Source of the DNA: a virus
Direction: 5' to 3' (one strand)
Length of the DNA stretch: 29,118 nucleotides
Virus record (IMG/VR): IMGVR_UViG_3300007540_000072
Location: 1-29,118 of that record
A program made the position numbers and the translations under genes. Of the stretch, positions 17,507 through 25,095 are shown piece after piece (the first letter of the stretch is position 1; each line of letters starts with the position of its first letter). Under the pieces are notes generated by a model. It had not been told where the DNA came from, did no database searches, and was given only the letters and a program-made list of their open reading frames with translations.

Positions 17507-17676
17507 TATTTACTCCATCCTATTGAGGTTGTAAGTTGTAGTTTCCATAAACTAAGGTGTAGTGTAGTGTTAAGGTATTCATCATCGATGTCTCCTGCAA
17601 TACCAATACTTAATATTCTAAAAAAGGTTACGACAAGAGTTTTCTCGTCAAACGCTATATCTAGTAAAAATCCCAT
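17506..17676 (-). CDS. Small protein between primase-helicase and HTH gene, 56 residues
   Basis: Reads MGFLLDIAFDEKTLVVTFFR and ends TSIGWSK. ATG 17676 overlaps the TAA of the primase-helicase gene (TAATG), and its own TAA overlaps the ATG of the helix-turn-helix gene (TAATG). Couplings of this kind on both sides are hard to get by chance. The protein is hydrophobic at the N-terminus but has no clear membrane helix. Function unknown. Confidence 0.6.
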   Translation of the reverse strand: MGFLLDIAFDEKTLVVTFFRILSIGIAGDIDDEYLNTTLHLSLWKLQLTTSIGWSK

Positions 17677-19445
17677 TAGTCTATCTCAACTTTCTCTAAT
17701 CTAAAGCTAGGTCTCCACTCAAGTTGCGCATCAAATAGTTCTCCATCTGTATTTTTAAATAGTTGAACTTTCTTTATAGCGCTTTTAGCTTGACCGTTGA
17801 GGCCTATAACTTTCCTACTGGCGTTTTCAATTGCTCCAGACCCCTTGCCAGCATATAGGTCTAGAACTTCGTTTCTACTATACTCACGAGCTACTTGAGA
17901 TACTTGTATAATAATTAAATCATTATTAACTGCCATATTCGACAGGCTGTGAGAGATATATTTTATCTGCTCATACTCGCCTCGTTTATTAGTTTCGACT
18001 AAGTCAATATAGTCTACAATAACAACAGCTGGTTGTAATGTTTTTATTTTACTTTGTATCTGCTCTAACGTTGGAGCTATAGTCTGTATTACTAAGTGGC
18101 TAAGCTTATCTTTGTGAGCGTCATAAACATCTTCATAGTTTTCAGTTACTTCATCTTTTGATAAGCCTGATACTATCTGTAAGTGCCTACGATGCATATA
18201 CCATGCACTAAGCTCTAGTGATAAGAATAAGGTTGGTATTTGCCAATCAGTTACGATTCTATCTTCAACAAAATCTACACCTAATGCTATATTCTGAGCA
18301 AATGTAGTTTTACTTGAGCCTGTAGGCCCAAAGATAGTTACAAGTTCACCTGGATAGATGATACAATCCATATCTTTAGGTAGATGAAACATCTTCCCTA
18401 AATCAATTGAACGTCCACCAAAATCCGTTGTCATTCTTTCACGAAACTCTTCTTGCAAGTCACTAGCGCTTTTTACATCAATGGTATAATCTTTATGTTT
18501 AAAGTGTATACATTTAGTTTGACAATGCTTAAGCATCAGCTCATCATTACATCCGTATTGATAGCCTTTGTTATAAGTTTGCTCTACTTTATCTACTACT
18601 ACTTTATCATCTAAAGATTTATCATTCCAATGCAACATAGCAACCTTGGTAAATTCTGAAGGTATACCATTACGCCGAAAATGACTAGCAATTCGCATCA
18701 CTGTATTATTTCTATTGCCACTTTGAGGGCCACCATTAAGCATTCTCTGTATACAGGGAACAACCTTGGTGTTTTCAACAGTTTTAGAAAACTCTTGAAT
18801 CCTAGGAGTACTAGTAATAATATACTCCTCCAGTTCTCCATCTCCCATTAACTCTTCGTATGGGAAATCAAGTCTTGGTGTTTTAGCAAGCTCATGTATT
18901 TCAGCAGGAGTCTTATGCATTAGTTCCTTTACAGTTAAAGGAATCTTATGTAATCCTGTTTTCTTATTTACAGTATGTGCAACCCGATAGATTGCAGTCC
19001 TAATATATACCATCTCATCTATGCCAGGTAATAGTTTGGCCATAGTCTGTTTAACAATATAAGGGAGGTCTTCTGAGGGAGCGAAATTAAAGCTTTCATT
19101 AGATAAAATTAAATGATAGCCCGTTCCACTGAAATAAGGTTGTATTGCTGATTTAGGGTGTACTCCGCAATCCTCTAAAGCATGAACACATACTAGTGTT
19201 CGCCTTAAGGTTTCTTCGTCAGAGTTTTGGCCCTTGTCAATATCAACAATAATCTTATCTATGTGTCTTTCGCCATAATAAGAACTGACTGTTCCTGATT
19301 CTTCAATAGCAGCCTTAGCCGCTTCATCATAAAGATATACTGAACGATAAAGCGGTACTTCTGGCTGTATATACTTAGCTAAATCACCCTTCTCTATGAG
19401 AACATTTCTGCTTCTTGGAGAGTTCTGAGCGATTTCTACAAACAT
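17676..19445 (-). CDS. Bifunctional primase-helicase, 589 residues
   Basis: N-terminal primase of the archaeo-eukaryotic type: acidic pair in KIIVDIDKG (D68, D70) and FSGTGYHLIL (about 105-114), the position of the active-site His motif. A Cys/His cluster (C299, H307, C308, C312, H314) may be a zinc or iron-sulfur site. C-terminal RecA-fold helicase of the DnaB group: Walker A GPTGSSKT (373-380), Walker B VVIVDYIDL (474-482), and IIIQVSQVAR as the arginine/glutamine-containing strand. It would unwind the fork and lay primers for the phage genome. Start overlaps the upstream stop. This is the main replication gene here; no DNA polymerase lies in the window. Confidence 0.88.
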   Translation of the reverse strand: MFVEIAQNSPRSRNVLIEKGDLAKYIQPEVPLYRSVYLYDEAAKAAIEESGTVSSYYGERHIDKIIVDIDKGQNSDEETLRRTLVCVHALEDCGVHPKSAIQPYFSGTGYHLILSNESFNFAPSEDLPYIVKQTMAKLLPGIDEMVYIRTAIYRVAHTVNKKTGLHKIPLTVKELMHKTPAEIHELAKTPRLDFPYEELMGDGELEEYIITSTPRIQEFSKTVENTKVVPCIQRMLNGGPQSGNRNNTVMRIASHFRRNGIPSEFTKVAMLHWNDKSLDDKVVVDKVEQTYNKGYQYGCNDELMLKHCQTKCIHFKHKDYTIDVKSASDLQEEFRERMTTDFGGRSIDLGKMFHLPKDMDCIIYPGELVTIFGPTGSSKTTFAQNIALGVDFVEDRIVTDWQIPTLFLSLELSAWYMHRRHLQIVSGLSKDEVTENYEDVYDAHKDKLSHLVIQTIAPTLEQIQSKIKTLQPAVVIVDYIDLVETNKRGEYEQIKYISHSLSNMAVNNDLIIIQVSQVAREYSRNEVLDLYAGKGSGAIENASRKVIGLNGQAKSAIKKVQLFKNTDGELFDAQLEWRPSFRLEKVEID

Positions 19446-20047
19446 TACAGAGCTTCAGCTGATACTACTGGATTGCTTGATTTAGGCTCATCAGTAGCTT
19501 CATTTAAGTAGTTGTTATTCTTCATCCACTTAACATAACTTGCCATCTCTTCCTTACCTTTCTCGGTATTAGGATAGAGCTTAACTAGCATATTGTTGAA
19601 TGTAGTTCCAGTTTTCTTATTAAGAGCTTTATAAACATAAGCTACATAATCTAGCACTGGGTCAGTACCTGGCATGAAGTTACTACAGTAATTAGCGTTT
19701 AAGAATCCTGCGATGTCAGCGATAGGTTTACCATCGTTGTCTTCCCATTCACCTTTAACGTTAAGCCCTGCTTCACAGCCTAGAGCGTCAAATATACGAT
19801 ATACCTTGTCTAATACACCACCTGGGGCAATATTACCTGAACTGTCTTTTTCAAAACCACCAGCTACTTGCATTTTGCGAGTATACTTTGAGTTCTTTAA
19901 AGCAAATTCAATTTCAAGATATACATCAGACCAGTCAAACTCTGATGACCTATCAGTAAACCCTACTACTCCAACTTCACATACACCTGTAAATTTCACT
20001 CCACCAGTATTTTCTGCTGGTTTAGGGGTTGGTCTAAATATAGCCAT
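19445..20047 (-). CDS. Putative single-stranded DNA-binding protein, 200 residues
   Basis: The N-terminal two-thirds are beta-rich (GVKFTGVCEVGVVGFTDR; YLEIEFALKNSKYTRKM), the kind of strand pattern expected for an OB fold. The C-terminus is polar and slightly acidic. It lies between a Sak4-like ATPase and a primase-helicase, with one-base overlaps at both ends, and phage Sak4 genes are often next to an SSB. No diagnostic motif is present, so SSB is inferred from fold pattern and neighbours. Confidence 0.55.
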   Translation of the reverse strand: MAIFRPTPKPAENTGGVKFTGVCEVGVVGFTDRSSEFDWSDVYLEIEFALKNSKYTRKMQVAGGFEKDSSGNIAPGGVLDKVYRIFDALGCEAGLNVKGEWEDNDGKPIADIAGFLNANYCSNFMPGTDPVLDYVAYVYKALNKKTGTTFNNMLVKLYPNTEKGKEEMASYVKWMKNNNYLNEATDEPKSSNPVVSAEAL

Positions 20048-20712
20048 TATTTTCCTTCCTTCTTATAGATTTTGGTCCAATCGAAAGGCATTACTTTACC
20101 ACGCAAATGGTCACAACGACTACCTGCCTCTAAAGCTTTACCTGATTCAAATGAAACCATAAGGTTATCTTCTTCACGAAACATATAGCCAATTGCATCT
20201 GCATTAGCCATAATCTTATTCTTTAATTTACCTGATATATCAAGGCTTTCAGGTTCTATTGCAGTTGAATTATCGATAGGTGAAGCTGTCTTTCTATGGC
20301 CAATTAATATTAAATGGTCACATAATGAAGATAGCTTTTTAATGTTATTCATTACTCGCTCGCGAACTAATCCGAATCCTTTACCAAAAGGTAAATCGTT
20401 TATGCTTTCAATGTCATATTCTTTACAAACATCTTTTTCTGTCCATTCTACTATCTTGTCAATAGTATCAAGTGCAAAGTATTTGTATTCATGACCATCT
20501 GTTGCATCAGCATAAAATTGCAACAGCTCTTCTTTGGAATTGACTGTATGGAAGTAACCATCAAGCATATCACCACCTCGCTCAGTATCGATAATTAAAC
20601 AATTATCAAGCTTACTAAGCATAGTAGTTTTACCAACTTTAGGTGCTCCATACAGTAACATTATTCCTGGGTTTACGGAAATTGCTTTCCGTTTTTCTTT
20701 TTTCAGTGCCAT
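20047..20712 (-). CDS. Sak4-like RecA-fold ATPase (single-strand annealing/recombination), 221 residues
   Basis: Start at ATG 20712 (MALKKEKRKAISVNPGIMLL), which has AAGGAG upstream; an in-frame ATG 27 bases earlier lacks one. Walker A is GAPKVGKTT at 22-30, followed by LIIDTERGG and the Walker B-like YKYFALDTID at about 70-80, then HLILIGHRKTA. This is the layout of phage Sak4/AAA_24 proteins, minimal RecA-type ATPases that promote single-strand annealing with an SSB. It adjoins the putative SSB and primase-helicase. The specific assignment rests on motif order and context. Confidence 0.75.
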   Translation of the reverse strand: MALKKEKRKAISVNPGIMLLYGAPKVGKTTMLSKLDNCLIIDTERGGDMLDGYFHTVNSKEELLQFYADATDGHEYKYFALDTIDKIVEWTEKDVCKEYDIESINDLPFGKGFGLVRERVMNNIKKLSSLCDHLILIGHRKTASPIDNSTAIEPESLDISGKLKNKIMANADAIGYMFREEDNLMVSFESGKALEAGSRCDHLRGKVMPFDWTKIYKKEGK

Positions 20713-20790
20713 TATAGCTCCTTGAATTAAATGGGCCACAACCGAAGTTATGACCCATATTTTGTCCTAAATCACAAAAGTAATATATAG

Positions 20791-21450
20791 CTATCCAGCG
20801 CTATAAACAAGCTTATTATTAGGAAATGTAAAGATAATTTCACTATTAAATTGCTCATTATTCATCACCTTTTTCACTGCATTAGCTATAAATGCACCAC
20901 TCATATTTGAGCAGTAACTAGTAGCTTTTGCATTGCAGGGTTCACTACTTGCTGAATCATCAGAATACCAAGTATTAACATAATCCTGTAATCTAGGATT
21001 TTTAAGTATGTATTGACGATATTGCTCAGAGCCCATACGGCCATCAATCAATAAAGACGGCTTATTACCTCTTTGTAGAGCTATTTTCGCAGCCTCTAGT
21101 CTAGCTTGCATGCTATCAAAGCCTAATATTACTACATCACTCTCATTAAGAGGCTTGATAAACTCAGTGAATAGTCCGAATTGTGTATGCACAGCTACTG
21201 CAGGATTAATTTCCTTTAGATGTCTGTCTAATGCATCAACTTTTCTTTTACCCACATCTCTTATTACATAATGACTTACTCCGATATTCTGTACCTCAAC
21301 TTTATCAAGGTCATAGAGTACAAATTCATCTACTCCCATCCTTGCTAATTGAGTGGCTGCGGAACTGCCAATAGCTCCGCAACCTAAAATATGAAATATC
21401 TTGTCCTGAAAGTCATTTATCAGTCCACTACTTCTTTCATTAAACCTCAA
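20791..21450 (-). CDS. E1/ThiF-like activating enzyme, 219 residues
   Basis: N-terminal Rossmann motif HILGCGAIGSSAATQLARMG (glycine loop 23-28), then the acidic strand end FVLYDLDKVEVQNIG (D47/D49, N55) and FDSM (D112), as in the ThiF/MoeB/E1 superfamily that adenylates the C-terminal glycine of ubiquitin-like proteins. Candidate transfer cysteines are C172 and C180 (EPCNAKATSYC). The zinc-binding CxxC pairs of MoeB are absent, and at 219 residues the protein is shorter than usual. ATG 21450 overlaps the JAMM protease stop. Its partners would be the small beta-grasp protein and the E2-like protein upstream. Confidence 0.85.
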   Translation of the reverse strand: MRFNERSSGLINDFQDKIFHILGCGAIGSSAATQLARMGVDEFVLYDLDKVEVQNIGVSHYVIRDVGKRKVDALDRHLKEINPAVAVHTQFGLFTEFIKPLNESDVVILGFDSMQARLEAAKIALQRGNKPSLLIDGRMGSEQYRQYILKNPRLQDYVNTWYSDDSASSEPCNAKATSYCSNMSGAFIANAVKKVMNNEQFNSEIIFTFPNNKLVYSAG

Positions 21451-22424
21451 AACGGTATCTCCTCTGTTTTATGTTCGATATTTTCATAATAATCATCATC
21501 CCAATAGCTAATTATTGCATCTTCAAGACGCACACCATCAGTAAATGTGCTTACTGCAACATTATACTTTTTTAGCTTAGCATTTAGAGGCTTGATACCC
21601 TTTTCCCATGCATCTAGTGCGTCATTAGAGGTTTTCATTGAATCGCATAAATCAACTAGCTTGATTAAATCCTTATCTGCCTCATTTTTTACATTTTGAG
21701 GTATAGATGTAAAATTTACATGCTTTTGAGTATAGCTATTGAAATAAACACCACTTGAAATATCACCATAACCTCCATATCCGCCATAATAAGAGCCATC
21801 TGAATAATCATTTTCTCTATGATATCCATATGTTTTATTATTAACGCCTAATGGAAGGTAAGATTGTTCTCCAGGTTTAGCATATGTAAAAGTTGACGCA
21901 CTTTTAGTGCATTGTTCTTTAACTTCAGCTAATATTGCATCATCAATGTCTTCATCTACTGTTAGGAAGTTAAGTTCAACATTCTCTTCATGAAGAAATG
22001 GCTGAAAGAATTGAATCCTTAGCTTATATTCCTTCTTCAGATTAACAACCAATGAAACAGTCCAGTCTTTTGACGGCATATCTAATATAGTCGAATTATC
22101 AGTACCTGACCAAAATGCATCCATTGTATGATGGCTATGCCACCAACAAAAGCGTACATCTGGTCCATGTTTCATTGCAGTTTTTGCATAATACTGCGCT
22201 AATGCAGTTTCATCAAGGGTGCATAGGCTTCCTGATACAGTTTGTTCCATAATTACAGGTGTTTTTAGTACAAAATCACCTTCTTCATCTGGAACTACTA
22301 TCATTTGACCTGCAATCTCTGATTTAAACTCATTATATGATGCTGCAGCATAATTTATTACTTTCTGGAAGTCATCGGGATGTATCCAGAATTTAGTATC
22401 TTTATTTGCTTCTTTTTTAGTCAT
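21447..22424 (-). CDS. JAMM/JAB metalloprotease, 325 residues
   Basis: All JAMM ligands are present: E36 (SEIAGQMIV), then WWHSHHTMDAFWSGTDN with H96, H98, S106 and D109, i.e. HxHx7SxxD. JAMM proteases cleave ubiquitin-like proteins after their terminal Gly, maturing the precursor or removing it from targets. The small ubiquitin-like protein of this cassette ends GGK, so removal of one Lys would expose GlyGly. C-terminal residues about 180-240 are Tyr/Gly-rich, then helical. Start has AAGGAG; the stop overlaps the E1-like start. Only the zinc domain is recognised; the C-terminal half is unassigned. Confidence 0.88.
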   Translation of the reverse strand: MTKKEANKDTKFWIHPDDFQKVINYAAASYNEFKSEIAGQMIVVPDEEGDFVLKTPVIMEQTVSGSLCTLDETALAQYYAKTAMKHGPDVRFCWWHSHHTMDAFWSGTDNSTILDMPSKDWTVSLVVNLKKEYKLRIQFFQPFLHEENVELNFLTVDEDIDDAILAEVKEQCTKSASTFTYAKPGEQSYLPLGVNNKTYGYHRENDYSDGSYYGGYGGYGDISSGVYFNSYTQKHVNFTSIPQNVKNEADKDLIKLVDLCDSMKTSNDALDAWEKGIKPLNAKLKKYNVAVSTFTDGVRLEDAIISYWDDDYYENIEHKTEEIPF

Positions 22425-22432
22425 GTTTCTCC

Positions 22433-24118
22433 TTATAACCTGTTTGCAAAAGTAATTATTTCATTTTCTGGTGTTCTACCAGCTCTTTGACGAGCAATGT
22501 GATTAACTCGAATGATTTGAATAGATGTTAAGTCAAAATCTAAACCTAAATCATCTCTTATATATCTATAATAAATCTCTTCACATAACTTGAAGTGCTT
22601 TATAAAGATACTCGCATTATATTCTTTTAGGTCCATAATGTCTATAAATATCTTAGAAAACTCTGAGTCAGATGCAAAGCTATTACCCATACCCTCTACA
22701 CCAAATATATCTAATAAATCTCTATTAAGGTCTCTTTTAACCTTGTTAGCAGCTTGGACATAAAGTCTATTTAGATATTCTTCAAAATCTTCCATATCCT
22801 CGAACCTACTGAAGTTGATATTTGAGTATTCTAGCCATTTTTCCATAACGAAATGGTCCCATGCATGTTTTTCATCATCATCTGAAAATGAAAGAACCGT
22901 TGGCTCTTCTGTCCATCCTAGATATATATTACAGTCTTTGATAAGTTGGCAATTACTGCAGAATGTTTCTATGAAATCTTCTTTAGTAATATCATTATAG
23001 TCTTCAACTTGCATACTACATAAGCTAGTGCTTCCATGCCAATCATTATCATTAACCTGCAAAGGCTTGCCAAATACACTCTTATAATATCTGTTTAATG
23101 GATTGATATCATTTTTTGGATAGTATGATGACCATCTTCTAAGAAGTGGTATAGCAGGTATTATATTGCCAGATGCAAATAAAGATAAGATTCTCTCTTC
23201 AAATGTTCCAAAGCATGTATTACCTGTACCATATTCACTAGCACGTCTTCTTATTGATGCAGTAGGATTACCTGTTACAAATGGGTGCCTTAATGCTTGA
23301 TATTTAGGCCATTCATATGTTAATCCAGCAAAATGTTGATTATAAGCAATATTTATATCACCATTAGCAACTCTTCTAGATATAGTAATTGCATCTCGAA
23401 TGCTAATGCTTTGAGTTACCAATAAATCGCCATATTCATAGGAATAAGTTGTATCCCCTCTGCTATTAGTTATATCTACTACTATATCCTTAATAGGAAC
23501 TGCAATATTTATAAACCATTTGCTTGGGTCATCGACTAAATTAACACTTTTAATATTTAAGCTAGAATTAGTAATACGTTCTACATTACCATTTCTATCC
23601 ATATGAGGTAATGCTGGTGTACCTGCTGGTAAATTTTCAGCATAATTCCAACCCTTATTAAACCATGGAATTTGAGATATCTCTACTTTAATATCATCAT
23701 TGGCTAATACAGATTGATTTAAGTTATTTACCAGTGTATCTAATGCCAGTTGACCTTCTACATCTTCAGATTGAAAGAATTTAATACCTTGCTTTCTAAT
23801 CTCTTTTAGCTGGCCATCTAATTGTAATGCTCTAGCTAATACTCCATTCAGCTCATATCTTTCAGAGCTAAATACAGCTTTTATTGTTCTAGCTGATTCT
23901 AGCCTAGGTTGTGCAACACGTCTAGATAGTTCTTTAAATTTTGCATAACTACCTTGCTCCCATCTACCTGATTTAATAACCTTGATATCAGTTTGATACT
24001 TTGAGTTAAATTCGTCAAGCTTGTCTAAAAATGGACCTGTTAGTCCAAGCATATGCACAGCGATAGGAGGCGCTTCTATTGTGCTATGTTTTTCTTTTAA
24101 TTCCAATGTTTCTTGCAT
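22433..24118 (-). CDS. Large E2-like protein of a ubiquitin-like conjugation cassette, 561 residues
   Basis: Start at ATG 24118, six bases after GGAG. The central region reads KYQALRHPFVTG and, about 20 residues on, GTGNTCFGTFEERI (Cys at about 302), the HPxV...G..C.G pattern of bacterial E2-like (UBC-fold) proteins in ubiquitin-like operons. It is followed by the typical helical SLFASGNIIPAIPLLRRW. The N-terminal 270 residues (helix-rich then beta-rich) and the C-terminal 200 (CSNCQLIKDC then helices) are not recognised. A CxxCx5C cluster near 387-396 could bind zinc. It lies between the ubiquitin-like gene and the JAMM gene. E2 identity is inferred from one motif plus context. Confidence 0.6.
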   Translation of the reverse strand: MQETLELKEKHSTIEAPPIAVHMLGLTGPFLDKLDEFNSKYQTDIKVIKSGRWEQGSYAKFKELSRRVAQPRLESARTIKAVFSSERYELNGVLARALQLDGQLKEIRKQGIKFFQSEDVEGQLALDTLVNNLNQSVLANDDIKVEISQIPWFNKGWNYAENLPAGTPALPHMDRNGNVERITNSSLNIKSVNLVDDPSKWFINIAVPIKDIVVDITNSRGDTTYSYEYGDLLVTQSISIRDAITISRRVANGDINIAYNQHFAGLTYEWPKYQALRHPFVTGNPTASIRRRASEYGTGNTCFGTFEERILSLFASGNIIPAIPLLRRWSSYYPKNDINPLNRYYKSVFGKPLQVNDNDWHGSTSLCSMQVEDYNDITKEDFIETFCSNCQLIKDCNIYLGWTEEPTVLSFSDDDEKHAWDHFVMEKWLEYSNINFSRFEDMEDFEEYLNRLYVQAANKVKRDLNRDLLDIFGVEGMGNSFASDSEFSKIFIDIMDLKEYNASIFIKHFKLCEEIYYRYIRDDLGLDFDLTSIQIIRVNHIARQRAGRTPENEIITFANRL

Positions 24119-24130
24119 TGTAATCTCCAA

Positions 24131-24371
24131 ATTTGCTAAAAGGGGACGGACCAGGCAGGGACCCTCGGGTAATGATGTGGAAGAATCCCCTAATAGCGTT
24201 TCAAAACTGCAGAATAAGACGGATGGAGGGAGTTGTTGCGGGACCTCTTGGTACGTGAGTAATCAGCGGACTATATGAGTATCCAAAAAGGATTAATAGA
24301 CGTGTTATTTCATGGACTCTGGGTTGCGCGTAACTAATCGCAAAGATTTCTTATTCTACTCCAAAAGCGAT
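24131..24371 (-). other. 241-bp intercistronic stretch, GC-richer, no gene found
   Basis: Lies between the ubiquitin-like gene and the E2-like gene. It is clearly richer in GC than its neighbours (for example GGGACGGACCAGGCAGGGAC at about 24142-24161). Leftward there is an open frame of about 55 codons but with no plausible start codon. The 3' end holds the GGAG of the E2-like gene. A structured leader or RNA is possible; I see no long stem. Confidence 0.4.
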
Positions 24372-24596
24372 TTACTTACCGCCTTTTACTCCTTCAGAAA
24401 CGTGCGAAACCATCGCATCTTCTGTTAGAGGTGTACTGTCAACTGCAATTACCTCACCGACTGCTATAGAACCGGTTAAACCCAATTCTTCACGCAATTC
24501 ACCTACGGTTGTTGCTGTTGTTTCAGTATCTACAAAATTAAGACCACCATTCATTAGTTTAATAGTGATTCTTGTGATAGTTGTTTCTATTGCCAT
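24372..24596 (-). CDS. Ubiquitin-like beta-grasp protein, PRTRC protein C/ThiS-like, 74 residues
   Basis: ATG 24596 has AAGGAG upstream. The pattern is a beta-grasp: strand pair at 6-22 (TRITIKLMNGGLNFVD), helix VGELREELGL, strand GEVIAVDS, and a final strand DAMVSHVSEGVKGGK. It ends GlyGlyLys, so the activated C-terminus would be Gly-Gly after loss of the Lys. It resembles PRTRC protein C and ThiS-type proteins. With the E2-like, JAMM and E1-like genes just downstream it forms a complete conjugation set. It starts only 76 bases after the repeat array ends. Confidence 0.8.
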   Translation of the reverse strand: MAIETTITRITIKLMNGGLNFVDTETTATTVGELREELGLTGSIAVGEVIAVDSTPLTEDAMVSHVSEGVKGGK

Positions 24597-24671
24597 GTTG
24601 TATTTCTCCTTAAGTAAGAAAATATAAATCTAATACGGTTTAGTAACATAGTACCGCAAAATACTCCTGAC

Positions 24672-25095
24672 TGACAAAGTCATTAGATTTGATTAGTTGT
24701 CGAAAATTGATACATTTTATGCAGATGAGTTTATCAGCCAGTATGATACATTCATGTTCTGTGGGTTTATGTCGTCTTCTGATACATTACTTGAAGATGG
24801 AGTTATTCTCCTCCTTGATACATTCTCTGATTTTGGGATTCTGCTAAATCATGATACATTGGGCTTAGGTGGTGGTCTTGCCATAGCTGATACATTAAAG
24901 TGCCAATGGATTACTCCTTCTCCATGATACATTTGCTCTTCGTGGGATTCTTTCTCCGCCTGATAAGCCCCACATTTCTGCAGGGCTTGATACATTTGTT
25001 TATAGTGAGTTTATCTCTTAGGCTGATACATTTCCAGGGTGTGGGATGCTACGTCATAGTGATTCACTTCATTCATTTGGGATTCTACGTTCTGG
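24672..25095. repeat. TIGR-like array: twelve 36-bp units of two conserved and two variable 9-mers
   Basis: Read on +, each unit is block A (TGATACATT) + 9 variable bases + block B (consensus TGGGWTTMT) + 9 variable bases. A starts at 24708, 24744, 24780, 24816, 24852, 24888, 24925, 24988 and 25024 (all exact), with degenerate copies at 24672, 24961 and 25060. B starts at 24726, 24762, 24798, 24834, 24870, 24907, 24943, 25006, 25042 and 25078, plus a weak copy at 24690. Steps are 36 except 37 after 24888 and 27 for the unit at 24961, which has lost about nine bases. The variable 9-mers are all different. Period 36 with two 9-base guides per unit is the reported architecture of TIGR arrays (tigRNAs), and the adjacent gene is of the matching protein class. 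Confidence 0.9.

Noticed and set aside
19713-20162. Rightward frame opposite the putative SSB gene
   Set aside because: Ser/Pro-rich shadow frame with no ribosome site, opposite well-supported leftward genes.
24697-24927. A + strand frame with a 12-residue DTF/DTL repeat
   Set aside because: It is just the translation of the 36-bp array: no ribosome site, TTG start, third codon positions as conserved as the rest, and the frame is lost at the 37-bp unit.
24672-25095. CRISPR array
   Set aside because: Repeats are two separate 9-mers and spacers only 9 bases, there are no cas genes, and the period is 36; CRISPR spacers are about 25-40 bases with one repeat.
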